From: Phytophthora sp. 'mugwort'
Lineage: Eukaryota > Oomycota > Peronosporomycetes > Peronosporales > Peronosporaceae
Assembly (NCBI GenBank): GCA_033558025.1
Contig: JAUCEF010000018.1
Coordinates: 1,054,001-1,118,000, forward strand
DNA length: 64,000 bases
Direction of reading: 5' to 3'
Shown piece by piece: positions 54,731-64,000 of the stretch. Each line of letters starts with the position of its first letter. Position 1 is the stretch's first letter. Position numbers and translations under genes: made by a program. The notes beneath the pieces are model-generated. The model was not told the origin of the DNA, did no database searches, and was given only the letters and a program-made list of their open reading frames with translations.

Positions 54731-56014
54731 TTGACGACGGCTTCGTAAGTAGATCGGGCTTGCCCGAATGGGGTGTTCTCGTATAGCGAAGACCATACCT
54801 GCGCTCATCATGGGCGCTAGAAGTAGGATGCTTCTGTAGCTCTCGAGAGATCTGCCGTATGCCTACCGCATGGGCAAACTCAATGCGGAGATCTCGGAGG
54901 TCAAAGATGGCCTCCGGCGTGAGATCTTGCCAGAGAACATCAACCTGTCCTCGTGAGCAGCGCGTAACTGTCCACCTCCAAAAGACGGTCACTGCCTCTT
55001 GGAAGGAATCAAAGTGTGGGAGCATCAGGCTGGATAACCCCACAAAGGTTGCAGTCCCGACCGGAGCTCTGGCGTCTTTCGCCCGCTCGTGAACCCCTGA
55101 AGAGGAATACTGTGCGGTGCCAGGAGCACGCACCGAGCAGTATTCACATTTTGAAACAGAGGTTGCTTGGCCACGAGGTGGCGCTTGTAAGCGCACCTAG
55201 AAGAGTGCCCGCCGAGAAGCACGCGAGGCGGCTGGAGCTGACCCATGTAGGCGTCAGCTCCGTGGGACTCCTCAGGAGGGAAGTACCCGGGAGCGTAAGG
55301 CGGCCCCCCACGGGCAGGAGAAAAATACTGCATTACAGGAGACTGGGTCGCCGGGGCACGCACTCCCTATGACGAGCAGCCTTGTACTCCGACTGCTGCC
55401 CGTCGAGATCGTTAGAGATCTCTCGGCCGACTTGGTCCTCTTCCTCTTCGTCGGAAGAAGAGCTGAAGAGATCCTTATTCGTATAAGTGATGGTCCCCAA
55501 CTCTCCACGGAGTGGAGACCGGAAGCAGCACGCCGCTTATGACTGACTTCCGAGGCTGCTGCTGCCTTCGCAGCCTTGACGCGGTCAATTGCCTCCGCGA
55601 GCGTCAAGTTCTTGGTCGGCGAACGAGGTTTCTCTTCGTCCGCATTGTGAGCTAGGACTCCCCAGACGTTCGAGCGTCTTCGGCTCATCGCCATCGTCGC
55701 CATGGTGGCTAGATAGCGGGGTCCGAGACCCAATCGAATCGGACTGACTTGGGTCGCCGTCAGACCCTGTGACGAGCGGGATTCATTATCACCCCAGGAC
55801 ATGGGAGACTTGTCCGAGCCCTCCTCATAGTCCACGAGGAGCTCAGGGTCCTCCGCAGGCGGTTCAGGTGCCTTGGGATGCACCTTGGATGTCACCTTGA
55901 TGGATCCCTATCGGCAGAGCCTTTGCCGGACGGCTTAGAGCTCTTAGCCTGCTGCTTGGAAGCAACAGGCTTGGCAGGCGCTTTTGCACCGCTGCCAAAC
56001 CGAGTCTTGGTCAT
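54731..56014 (-). pseudogene. Second gypsy Gag-like remnant
   Basis: ATG at 56014 starts MTKTRFGSGAKAPAKPVASK, a basic Ala/Lys-rich text that meets a stop at about 55896. The next frame (55272-55895) continues with an acidic region (PPAEDPELLVDYEEGSDKSP) and a helix (LAEAIDRVKAAKAAAASEV). A third frame (54731-55196) gives LPHFDSFQEAVTVFWRWTVT and DLRDLRIEFAHAVGIRQISR. Order and composition fit a retroelement Gag with two frame changes; I see no zinc knuckle. The left end is cut by GATC-rich sequence. Confidence 0.5.
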
Positions 56015-56194
56015 GCTTGAGGCTGACGTGGACGCCGAGAAGAAGAAGAGCATGCGGAAGTGCTCGGGCCCAAAAGGAAATGGGCCGGATGCGAAAAATA
56101 ACCGCAGCGAAGTCGATGTAATTCGACTTAGAGTGTGAAAGGCGGTGACTTCTTTTCACTCGCCCTGGATGGTCGGTAAACCGAACCTAAGTGT

Positions 56195-56555
56195 AAGGGG
56201 GTTACATAAAGAGTGCCAAGTCACTCTTCAGAATAGGTGTACCAAAGTACCCTAAGTGATGTAGCCAACACCACTATGACGTCATGGTAATGACGTCACG
56301 GACGTATGGGTACCACACATATGGTACAAAGACATTAGAACCACCCAATAGGATAACATCTAGGGTACTTTATAGGTGACTTATAGTGTATGTAGAAGCA
56401 TTAAAAGGGGTTACTTATAAATATATTCAGTCTTATATCTACCTAAATTGGTAACAGTCCCCAGACCAGGGACTTGTGAACTGCCGTTCACTGAGAGTTT
56501 GTGTACTCTCCACAAGCCACGGTTCATGTGCGCAAGGTACTGTGTTTTTCGTCAC
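56195..56555 (+). repeat. LTR of the same family as 11289-11615
   Basis: It begins tgtaagggggttacataaag and follows the 11289 copy through the tgacgtcatggtaatgacg motif and a TATA box (cttataaatatattcag near 56416). A 40-bp insertion relative to the other copy lies at about 56440-56480. No second copy is found nearby, so pairing with the gag at 54.7-56.0 kb is uncertain. Confidence 0.65.
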
Positions 56556-56733
56556 GATAATTCACGTCATTCATTTCATCACCTCTTTCGCCAGCGTGGA
56601 AAATCTCGAAGTAAGCTGGTAACGAAATCATCTCTAGCAAACTTGTGATCGCGGCGATAAATTGGTCGTTGCATCGGTCGAATTGACGAGGTTAAGCACT
56701 TGGCCTTTCATCCTTTCATCAGAGCTGCTTGTA

Positions 56734-58738
56734 TCGTATCACAAATGTCATATCCAGCAGCCAAATTCAAAATGATGTGGGCGAACAGATTTACTATCAT
56801 AACCAATAAACACAGTCCAAACTGATTTGAAGGGTAACCTAGCATATGGTAAACATAGAATGTGACATCTTTGCGGGACAAAGGTCATATTGAAGTGAAA
56901 CCAATGCCGCCATCGAATTCAGGAGGGGAAGGGGTACCCCGAGAACCCTTCCAGCGCGCAAAAGAATTTCACCGATGTCCTGCATGTCAATTTTTCTGCC
57001 ATGCGCATACGCACACACGCGCATATAAGGAGGCTTTAAAAGGCTGTAAAAAATGAAGTCCACTAAACGTCAGCGTATTCAATGTTGTTAACAGCTCAAC
57101 CAACGTAATCCTGTTCCTCCGACACTTCTCCCACATGCTTACCTAGTAGTTTTAGCTTGTCTAAGCGGCCGACAACTTGGTCAATCTGGAGTTTGGCATT
57201 CTTATCGTCGTCCTCGTTACTCTCTTCCAGGACTCCCTTGAACCCGTTGGCAATCGTGTCTGCTGTCAAATCATCCCACGCCTCAGTAATCCACTCGATC
57301 ACATCGATCCGTGTAGGAGATACCATCTTGAACGCGACCGCTTCATCTATTGCCGCCTGATGCTTATCCATCTGCAGCTCCAGGTACGTAATCCACCGTT
57401 CGCGGAGACGCAGCTTGAGAGGGCGATTCCAGGCAACATCAGCGGGCTGGAAGACACCGGTGCATCCGTCGGGAACACGCATCCGCTCTACGATGAGCTC
57501 CTTGGTGCACTCGAGAACTGGGTCGGTTCAATGTCCACTAAACTCATCGAGTAGCAGCAGCACCGGAGTCTCCATATCGAGTCTCGAGCCAAAGTTGAAC
57601 CGTAAAAAGCCAATAGTTAGCCCCTCATTCCACCACCCACTACTGTTACCATATATATCCACATTGTGTTGCGCTTGGATAGGCTTCAGTTTCCCCGACA
57701 ACTGCCGCCCAAGGCCATAGCGTTTTCGGTCGTTATCCGCGCGTGTTGATGCCACTTCGATGGCTTTATTTTGATGACCAGATACGGCGGGTACTTGCGG
57801 CCCAGCGAGTCTCCCAACAGCATGCACGTAAGTCGTTCCTTGTCTTTGGCAGTCGACCGCACCCAAACCGTTCGTGCACCTTTCGTCGCGATGGTGGATT
57901 TGGGGAGATACTCGAAAAACACGGGGGTCTGGCCATCATTGTAAGCGACATTGACACCAAGCTCTGCCATCTTCTGCTTAACCTGAACGTTGAAGGCACG
58001 GAGAGCGGCCTCTGCATCCGTAGGCTTGATCTTTCCCTGCCGGGTTTTAGCGCGAAAAAGCCAGATGATTCCTCCGTAGTAATCCTGCTGCCCAGCCCCG
58101 TGACGCAGCAAACACCATTCTTGGAATGCCAATGTCACGGGCCACCGCAATCGCTTTGCGGTGCAGCATAAGACTTCAAACAAGGAGTCCCTGGGAGCCG
58201 TACGCATCAATCCTCCTGACAATGTGCACCTCGGCATCGTGATTCAGCGTTGTACCCATTCCACGCAATCGCACCTTGCCAAGCTGGGAGGTCGAAGTCG
58301 AGCTACAGAGTTCTGCCAGCTTGTCCTTATGCTTGCGCCATATGTAGACACTTGTTCGCTTCGTTCGCAACTGCATTTCCGTCAGGTCCTTGTAGAACTC
58401 ACTTAGTGTCATCTCCATGCTGTGGGTCTCAAAGTAGCGAACTACATCGAGCCCAAATTGGTGATTTGGCACTGACCGCTTGTATGTGCGTGGTCGCCGG
58501 CCGCCGTCTTCAGTGTGCTTGTCTTCCCTTGCCCATTAGTAGTGAGCGCAGAGTTACTTAACGTTTTTTACGCGCAAGTGTTCGCAACTCTTGTCCAACG
58601 AAAGTGCCCTAGTTTGCTGACCACCAATTTGGTGTCGGATATGACAGTTTTTTTTATGTGCAACATTTACTCTATTCTGATTGGTTAAATATAATGATAG
58701 AATATGACAATTTGCTGGGTATGACATTTGCGATACGG
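56734..58738 (-). mobile_element. pogo-like DNA transposon with TIRs
   Basis: Inverted ends at 56734-56760 and 58712-58738 share cgtatcncaaatgtcatancc. TA lies outside both (56732-56733 and 58739-58740), the target mark of pogo/Tc1 relatives. The 2.0-kb interval holds one transposase remnant on the minus strand. The right end is only 105 bp from the epsilon-tubulin start codon. Confidence 0.75.
57096..58472 (-). pseudogene. pogo/Tigger-like transposase, frameshifted
   Basis: 58176-58472 gives the DNA-binding part (MTLSEFYKDLTEMQLRTKRT). 57686-58237 gives the start of the DDE domain (GVNVAYNDGQTPVFFEYLPK, TKGARTVWVRSTAKDKERLT, CMLLGDSLGRKYPPYLVIK). 57528-57866 ends with the second-acid segment VLLLLDEFSGH. 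57096-57482 gives VPDGCTGVFQPADVAWNRPL with the third Asp. Where relatives have NxDQT, this copy reads NDGQT, so the first catalytic Asp is misplaced or lost. At least two frameshifts are present. Host CENP-B-like proteins share this fold, but TIRs and decay argue for a transposon. Confidence 0.8.
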
Positions 58739-58843
58739 TATACCTTTTCGGATTGGAGTGACATACCAGATGATTAATTGACATACTGTACCGGTAAATA
58801 TCGGTAGCACTTCATCGATACAATAACTCGTGATTGGGATCCG

Positions 58844-60483
58844 ATGCCGCGCGAGCTGATCACGGTGCAGGTGGGCCAATGCGGCAACCAGATCGGCCGG
58901 CAGTTCTGGCACTTGGCCCTCGAGGAGCACGCCTACTACGGGAAGCGGGGCATGTTTGACGAGAGCATGAGCAGCTTCTTCCGCAATGTGGATAACCGGT
59001 ACTCGCCCCCCTTGGATCTGCCCTTCAACAATGGCCAGTCGCCCATCAAGTCACTCAAGGCCCGTGCCATCCTCGTGGACATGGAGCAAGGCCCTGTGGC
59101 CGAGACCATGGCCGGACCTCTAGGTGAGCTGTTCGACCAGCAGCAGCTGCTCACCGACGTGTCCGGGTCGGGTAACAACTGGGCGCACGGCTACTGCCTC
59201 TACGGCCCCAAATACAGCGAGCAGCTGGAGGACAAGCTGCATCGGGCCGTGGAGCTCTGCGACTCGCTGCAGTCATTCTTTGTCATGCACTCAATGGGCG
59301 GCGGTACGGGCTCGGGCCTTGGTACCTACATCTTAGGGCTGCTCGAAGACCAGTACCCAGACGTTTACCGGTTCGCGACGGTCGTCTTCCCGTCAGAAGA
59401 TGACGACGTCGTTACCTCCCCATACAACAGCATGCTCGCTCTGCGAGAGCTGACAGAGCACGCGGACTGTGTACTGCCAATTGAGAACGAGGCGCTCCTG
59501 GATCTGTGCGCCAAGATCGACCGAGGGGCGTCCTCTACCGGCTTTGGCAGCATGTCGGCGGGTGATGATTACTCGACGCGTGTAGTGGCTGGCTCCCGTC
59601 TGACTGATAACAGTGTGGACTTGAGGGAACTTGAACATTTCTATAAGAGTGGTAAAGGACCGTTAGCGACGTCTACGCAGCAGACCAAGAAGAAGAAGAA
59701 CATGGCGGCTGCACGTCCTGGTGTACAGAAGAAGTCGAGCGCCTTTGACCAAATGAACAATATCGTGGCACGTTTGTTAACCAATCTGACCAGCTCGATG
59801 CGGTTCAAAGGCTCGTTGAACGTGGATCTGAACGAGATCACGACCAACTTGGTGCCGTTCCCCAAGCTGCATTTCCTATTGTCAAGTATGAGCCCTGTCT
59901 TCGCCACGTCCGACCCGAGACAGCAACCTCGCCGACTGAATCAGATGTTCTCGGAGGCATTTCAAAAGTAAGTGTTAAGTTCCAGTTTTTGATATCGATG
60001 GTAAACTTACAGAATGATGTCTATGTTTACGGCAGGGATCACCAATTAATCCGAGCAAACCCTCGAGCGAGTGTGTACTTGGCATGCGGTCTATTACTGC
60101 GTGGAAACGTCGAGGTATCGGATATCAACGCTAATATTCAGCGTCTACAGTCCGAGGTGCGCATGATCCATTGGAACCAAGAGGGTTTCAAGATAGGAAT
60201 ATGTTCGGTGCCACCCGTGGGGCAGAAGTCGTCGCTGTTATGTTTGTCAAACAACTGCTGCATCCGAGAAACGTTTGAGCGGTTGAACACACGTTTCCAC
60301 AAACTTTACAGCCGCAAGGCACACATGCATCATTACACAGAGTTCATGGACTCGAGTATGTTAGACGAGGCGCAGGAAAACGCGCGGTTTCTCATTGGAG
60401 AGTACGCAAAGTTGGAGCGAGCTTCGGAGTTCACGCAGCCTACAGTCATGCAGAGCACGAAGCGGTTGCAACCGCTCTTCTAG
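58844..60483 (+). CDS. TUBE1: Epsilon-tubulin
   Basis: Exon 1 (58844-59967) and exon 2 (60036-60483) join in phase 2 across a 68-bp intron to give 523 residues. The N-terminus PRELITVQVGQCGNQIGRQF and the tubulin GTP signature MHSMGGGTGSGLGTYILGLL are clear. Epsilon-specific text includes FPSEDDDVVTSPYNSMLALR and VLPIENEALLDLC, with a Lys-rich insert (STQQTKKKKNMAAARPG) in the loop before SSAFDQMNNIVARLLTNLTS. The C-terminal part has LACGLLLRGNVEVSDINANI and WNQEGFKIGICSVPPVGQKS. Epsilon-tubulin is needed for triplet microtubules of basal bodies, so it fits a flagellate life stage. Confidence 0.95.
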
Positions 60484-60743
60484 AACAAGCGACGGCATCA
60501 AACTTGACCAGATTTATTGGCGCTTACTCACATCATGTGCGCATTAACCAAGAACCTTTGAAAGTGGCTTCAATGTTTGCTCTTCACGGTACCTTCCCCT
60601 TCTCAAGATGTGAAATTATGTCATCACAATGCTGGATATTGTGTCCACCAGACTGACAAAGTTCATTCCGCGATTACGGCTCAACTGCACAGACGCAATT
60701 TTTCCTGCCGCCATCTTACATCGGGCATCGCATCCAGGCTGCC

Positions 60744-62612
60744 GTGGACGAGCAGTGGAACATATTTGAATCAACAGAGCTACGGCACAGTCAGTCGATT
60801 CAACCATCGAATACTATGAGTAGACTAGGCAATCCATCAATCCAAGACATCATGCTGAGACTCTCCCGGTCGAGTATCTCACAGTACGAGCGCGAAGAAG
60901 AGAGTGAGAATGAGCGTCATGAACGAATTCTGAGCAAGTCAACGGCGGAAGGCGCCTTCTTTAATGTAACCTCGCCTCCAAGTGAACTAGTTCCGCCGTC
61001 ACATCTGAGTCACCTCGAGGTGGGAAGAAATGACGACCAGTCTGAACAGCTAGTTCTGAATTTCTGGGATCGACGATGGTGCGGCCTTGTGTTTCACAAT
61101 ATCGCTGTTGGCATCGTCAGTACCGCTCTACCGCTATGCGTCTACCCGTTTCTCACCTGCAACCTCAACATGGAAGGCACTCAGACACTATCAGCTCGCG
61201 CCCTGTTAAGCCTCCCGTGGGCGCTCAAGCCAATCTTCTTGCTATTCATCCGCTGCTTCCCGCTGCCAACACGTTCACGTCTCCGGTTCTCGATGCAGCT
61301 AGGCTGGGCAATTGCGGCCATCGCACTGACCGCCATCTTCTTCAGGGACCAACCACCGCCTTATTTCCAGGACCGCGAGATGATCGGGACACCGCTTAGT
61401 GAATTGTCACCACAGCAGATGAACCAGATTAACGTTAACGCTCCGTCGCATGGCGCTTTCTACATCCTCCTCATGTGTGTGGCCTCAATGGGGTACGTGC
61501 TGGCGGATGTGGCTGCTGACGAGCTGATCCGTGACGTAGCAGCTCGCCACTTCGGTGCGTCAAGTACTCCAAGCGACGAGGACGAGGTATTCCAGCCTGT
61601 GCTGACAAAATATCGGATCTTGGCGACGTTAAGTTGTTTGCTGTTCATGGGCATCGGTATGAGTGGACGGGACTATGGCGGTAACTTCGACTTCTCGCTC
61701 GAGTACACACAAGTGATGCTGATCATGGGCCTAGTAGCGATGGTTCCGTTGGTATTACTAGGTTTCACTCTGCGTGAAACTGCGCGAGACCGTCGCTCGC
61801 TTCATCACGCCGCTCTGGAGATCTGGTCGCTCATTCTCAACAGCGGCTTGAATCACGTGCTGCTATGCCGGTTCGCAGGCGGCGTATTCGCTGGAGTGAG
61901 CGCTACAGCGGTGAATCCCATAGCTTTCTACTACGCTGGAGTGCAACCTCTGAACGACACCGTGTTGTCTTTCGTAGTCATTAGCGTGGTGTTAGGGGCT
62001 TTATTCTGGGTCGACAAGAAGGGCTGGAACGTCAACTACCGTACCGTAATCGTCGCTGGCACAATCACCATACTCGTTCTGGACTTGGGTACCACGATGT
62101 TCACAATCTGGGACATTGTGCGCAGTCAGTGGTTCTGGATCGGCTTGCCCGTGATGCAGGCGATCCCCTCGGCGTTGGACTACACAATCTCGACGGTCGT
62201 GTTGACTGAAGTGGCGGATCCGAGTGCGTACACAACCATGAGCGGGTTGGTGACAAGTGTTGGGTTTATGTCTGGGCCGCTTGGTCTCGCTGCGTCCAAG
62301 TACATTGATGCACGGTTTGACGTATCAAATGAGGATCTTATGACGGATACGACGGCAGTCCGCGACCAAACGATGACGACGTTCTTCATTGCTTACGTCA
62401 TGCAGTTGGCGTCGTTGCTGTGGTTGGTCGCTTTACCCAAACATGCGAGTGAGGCACAAGAACTGAAGCTGCGTAGTGGCAAGTCGACGATTCGTGGCGT
62501 CGGGTTCTTGCTGCTGCTGGCTGCGAGTTTTCCAGTCGTCGTGGCAGTTCACGTCCTGTCAGTTTATGGACCGACGGCATGTCTGGTCTTCGTCGGTGGC
62601 AGTGGGTGCTAA
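60744..62612 (+). CDS. Folate-biopterin transporter (FBT/BT1 family), copy 1
   Basis: An intronless frame of 622 residues. A second ATG at residue 25 (MSRLGNPSIQDIMLRLSRSS) matches the start region of the neighbouring copy and may be the real start. After an acidic cytosolic N-terminus come about twelve hydrophobic helices, beginning VFHNIAVGIVSTALPLCVYP. Family landmarks are LNMEGTQTLSARALLSLPWA, then LKPIFLLF, and the ASMGYVLADVAADELIRDVA helix (BT1 proteins have D-x-x-xD-x here). These proteins carry folates, pterins or related compounds, and the family is much expanded in oomycetes. The substrate cannot be told. Confidence 0.88.
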   Translation: MDEQWNIFESTELRHSQSIQPSNTMSRLGNPSIQDIMLRLSRSSISQYEREEESENERHERILSKSTAEGAFFNVTSPPSELVPPSHLSHLEVGRNDDQSEQLVLNFWDRRWCGLVFHNIAVGIVSTALPLCVYPFLTCNLNMEGTQTLSARALLSLPWALKPIFLLFIRCFPLPTRSRLRFSMQLGWAIAAIALTAIFFRDQPPPYFQDREMIGTPLSELSPQQMNQINVNAPSHGAFYILLMCVASMGYVLADVAADELIRDVAARHFGASSTPSDEDEVFQPVLTKYRILATLSCLLFMGIGMSGRDYGGNFDFSLEYTQVMLIMGLVAMVPLVLLGFTLRETARDRRSLHHAALEIWSLILNSGLNHVLLCRFAGGVFAGVSATAVNPIAFYYAGVQPLNDTVLSFVVISVVLGALFWVDKKGWNVNYRTVIVAGTITILVLDLGTTMFTIWDIVRSQWFWIGLPVMQAIPSALDYTISTVVLTEVADPSAYTTMSGLVTSVGFMSGPLGLAASKYIDARFDVSNEDLMTDTTAVRDQTMTTFFIAYVMQLASLLWLVALPKHASEAQELKLRSGKSTIRGVGFLLLLAASFPVVVAVHVLSVYGPTACLVFVGGSGC

Positions 62613-63139
62613 ACCGGTTTTGAGACGGGGACTTTGATTACTTTAAACCAGAATAACCCCAAAAAAATCAAGCACTCCGTGTGACTGATACCGGTATGGA
62701 ACTTTTACAATTGGTGTTGTTGGAAGCCTATCACCATGACTAACCGAGGAATCTTGTGGGGAAGGTGTTGCGAAGACTTGCCCCTGCTCTTTGGCCCTGT
62801 TCAGAAAAGCACAAACGTTTTGCTTCGAGCGACCCGTAAGCTTTTGTCCCCGCATTCTGGGCCTTGCAACGGGGTTGTCGCCGACAACTTGTCGGTAGGA
62901 TTCTTGGTACATGTTGCGTCTGTTTATCGATATCCCAGCTGGGGATTTTTTTAGGGCTGCGCTGGTAGAGGCAGGTGAACACGCCACAGCATTGCCAATC
63001 GCTCTCAGTTTGCCCCCCCCACCCCTCATCTCACTCGACGATTTAGCCTCAATCAACGACATAAGAGAACTCAGTTCCTAGCCTTCACCGCCGTGATTTT
63101 ATTCTTCATAGTCTTCTTCCCATCGAGATCATTTGAGCC
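62613..63139. other. Intergenic spacer between the two transporters
   Basis: No gene is seen. A poly-C-rich run lies near 63014. The spacer of about 530 bp should hold the terminator of copy 1 and the promoter of copy 2, but no motif is distinct. Confidence 0.4.
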
Positions 63140-64000
63140 ATGGGCACGTTTGTCGACCCGTCCGCAAAAGACCTCATGGTGAGGCTCACGCGCTGGAGCC
63201 TCTCTCAACATGACCACGCACTAGAATTCCATGACGATCCGGAACACGCAAAGGCGATGCAGAAAATCACACCCGAAAGCGCGTTCACCGTGTTAGGCTC
63301 TCCACTCCATGCACACCAGCCTACACCACAAGAACTTCAAAAGACCAAGGACCAAAACGACCAAAACGACCAACCGAGCGTGAACATTTGGGACCGAAGA
63401 TGGTGCGGACTCGTTCTCCACAATATTGTTGTTGGCATTGTCAGTACCGTTCTACCGCTGTGTATCTACCCGTTCCTTACCTGCAACCTCAACATGGAAG
63501 GCACACAGACGCTATCAGCTCGCACCTTGTTAGGTCTTCCATGGGCACTTAAGCCGATATTCCTGCTGTTCCTTCACTGTTTTCCTCTACCAAGTGGCTA
63601 TCGTCTCCGCTCAACTATGATCCTGGGCTGGGCCGTGACGGCCATCGCATTGATCGTCGTCTTCTTCCAGGACCAGCCAGTGCCTTATTTTCAAGACCGC
63701 ACGATGATCGGCACACCATTGGGAGAAATATCAGCTCAGCAGATGAGCACGATTAACTTCGACGCTCCTTCCCATGGCGCGTTTTACGTCATGCTCATGT
63801 CGGTGGCTTCTATGGGGTATGTGCTGGCGGACGTAGCTGCTGACGAGCTGATTCGTGACATTGCGAACCGATATTTCAACGTCTCCCAGTCCCCTCACGA
63901 CGAAGACGACGTGTGCCAGCCTGTGATGACAAAGTACCGGGTAATTGCCATGCTGGGAAGCTTCTTGTTTATGGGATTCGGCATGAGCGGATGGGACTAT
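63140..64000 (+). CDS. Folate-biopterin transporter, copy 2 (cut by window end)
   Basis: ATG at 63140 opens MGTFVDPSAKDLMVRLTRWS and the frame stays open to the last base, 287 codons. It parallels copy 1 closely: WDRRWCGLVLHNIVVGIVST, LNMEGTQTLSARTLLGLPWA, PYFQDRTMIGTPLGEISAQQ, ASMGYVLADVAADELIRDIA and GMSGWDY line up residue by residue. The N-terminal segment is shorter and carries a KDQNDQNDQ repeat. Same direction, about 530 bp downstream: a tandem duplication. About the C-terminal half lies outside the window. Confidence 0.9.
   Translation, partial: MGTFVDPSAKDLMVRLTRWSLSQHDHALEFHDDPEHAKAMQKITPESAFTVLGSPLHAHQPTPQELQKTKDQNDQNDQPSVNIWDRRWCGLVLHNIVVGIVSTVLPLCIYPFLTCNLNMEGTQTLSARTLLGLPWALKPIFLLFLHCFPLPSGYRLRSTMILGWAVTAIALIVVFFQDQPVPYFQDRTMIGTPLGEISAQQMSTINFDAPSHGAFYVMLMSVASMGYVLADVAADELIRDIANRYFNVSQSPHDEDDVCQPVMTKYRVIAMLGSFLFMGFGMSGWDY

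Noticed and set aside
62643..63062. 139-codon minus-strand frame between the transporters
   Set aside because: Composition is unlike neighbouring proteins, no motif, and it spans a poly-C run; treated as chance.

Overview
The window reads as nuclear DNA of a eukaryote with a compact, intron-bearing genome, most likely a Phytophthora-like oomycete. Introns are short (about 45-110 bp), several genes have divergent starts only about 220-230 bp apart, the transposon families look like those of oomycetes, and flagellar genes (DRC1, epsilon-tubulin) indicate an organism with motile zoospores. No species can be named from this sequence alone.

Layout. 1-16.4 kb is almost wholly decayed mobile DNA: a Ty1/copia Gag-protease remnant (-), a 5'-truncated LINE (-), a complete-order but broken Ty3/gypsy chromovirus (+), a fragment of a duplicated ZIP transporter, a solo LTR, and a nested block. 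In that block a pair of about 95-bp inverted repeats encloses a Tc1/mariner element with about 137-bp TIRs and a Crypton-like tyrosine recombinase gene. 16.7-17.6 kb holds a damaged extradiol dioxygenase gene. 17.8-47.9 kb is a gene-dense host block: a large membrane protein, an RBM45-like multi-RRM protein, a small membrane protein, SERINC, DRC1, a MED30-like Mediator subunit, a coiled-coil protein, a poly-Q/Gly-rich hnRNP, a Kdo transferase homologue, an SRP9-like protein, a protein with ECTF motifs, RPB1 with its CTD, and a LIV-1 type ZIP zinc transporter. 48-56.6 kb is again transposon wreckage: GATC-rich tandem repeats, a gypsy pol on +, two gag genes on -, and an LTR. 56.7-58.7 kb is a pogo-like DNA transposon with TIRs. 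58.8-64 kb returns to host genes: epsilon-tubulin and two tandem folate/biopterin-type transporters, the second cut by the window end.

Function. The host genes cover transcription (RPB1, Mediator), RNA handling (two RRM proteins), protein targeting (SRP9), the cilium (DRC1, epsilon-tubulin, and possibly the ECTF and coiled-coil proteins) and membrane transport (ZIP, SERINC, FBT pair). They look like independently transcribed genes, not operons. Exon models were made by eye from splice motifs, reading phase and family resemblance; those for RBM45-like, SERINC, DRC1, MED30-like, the coiled-coil protein, hnRNP, RPB1 and TUBE1 keep phase throughout.
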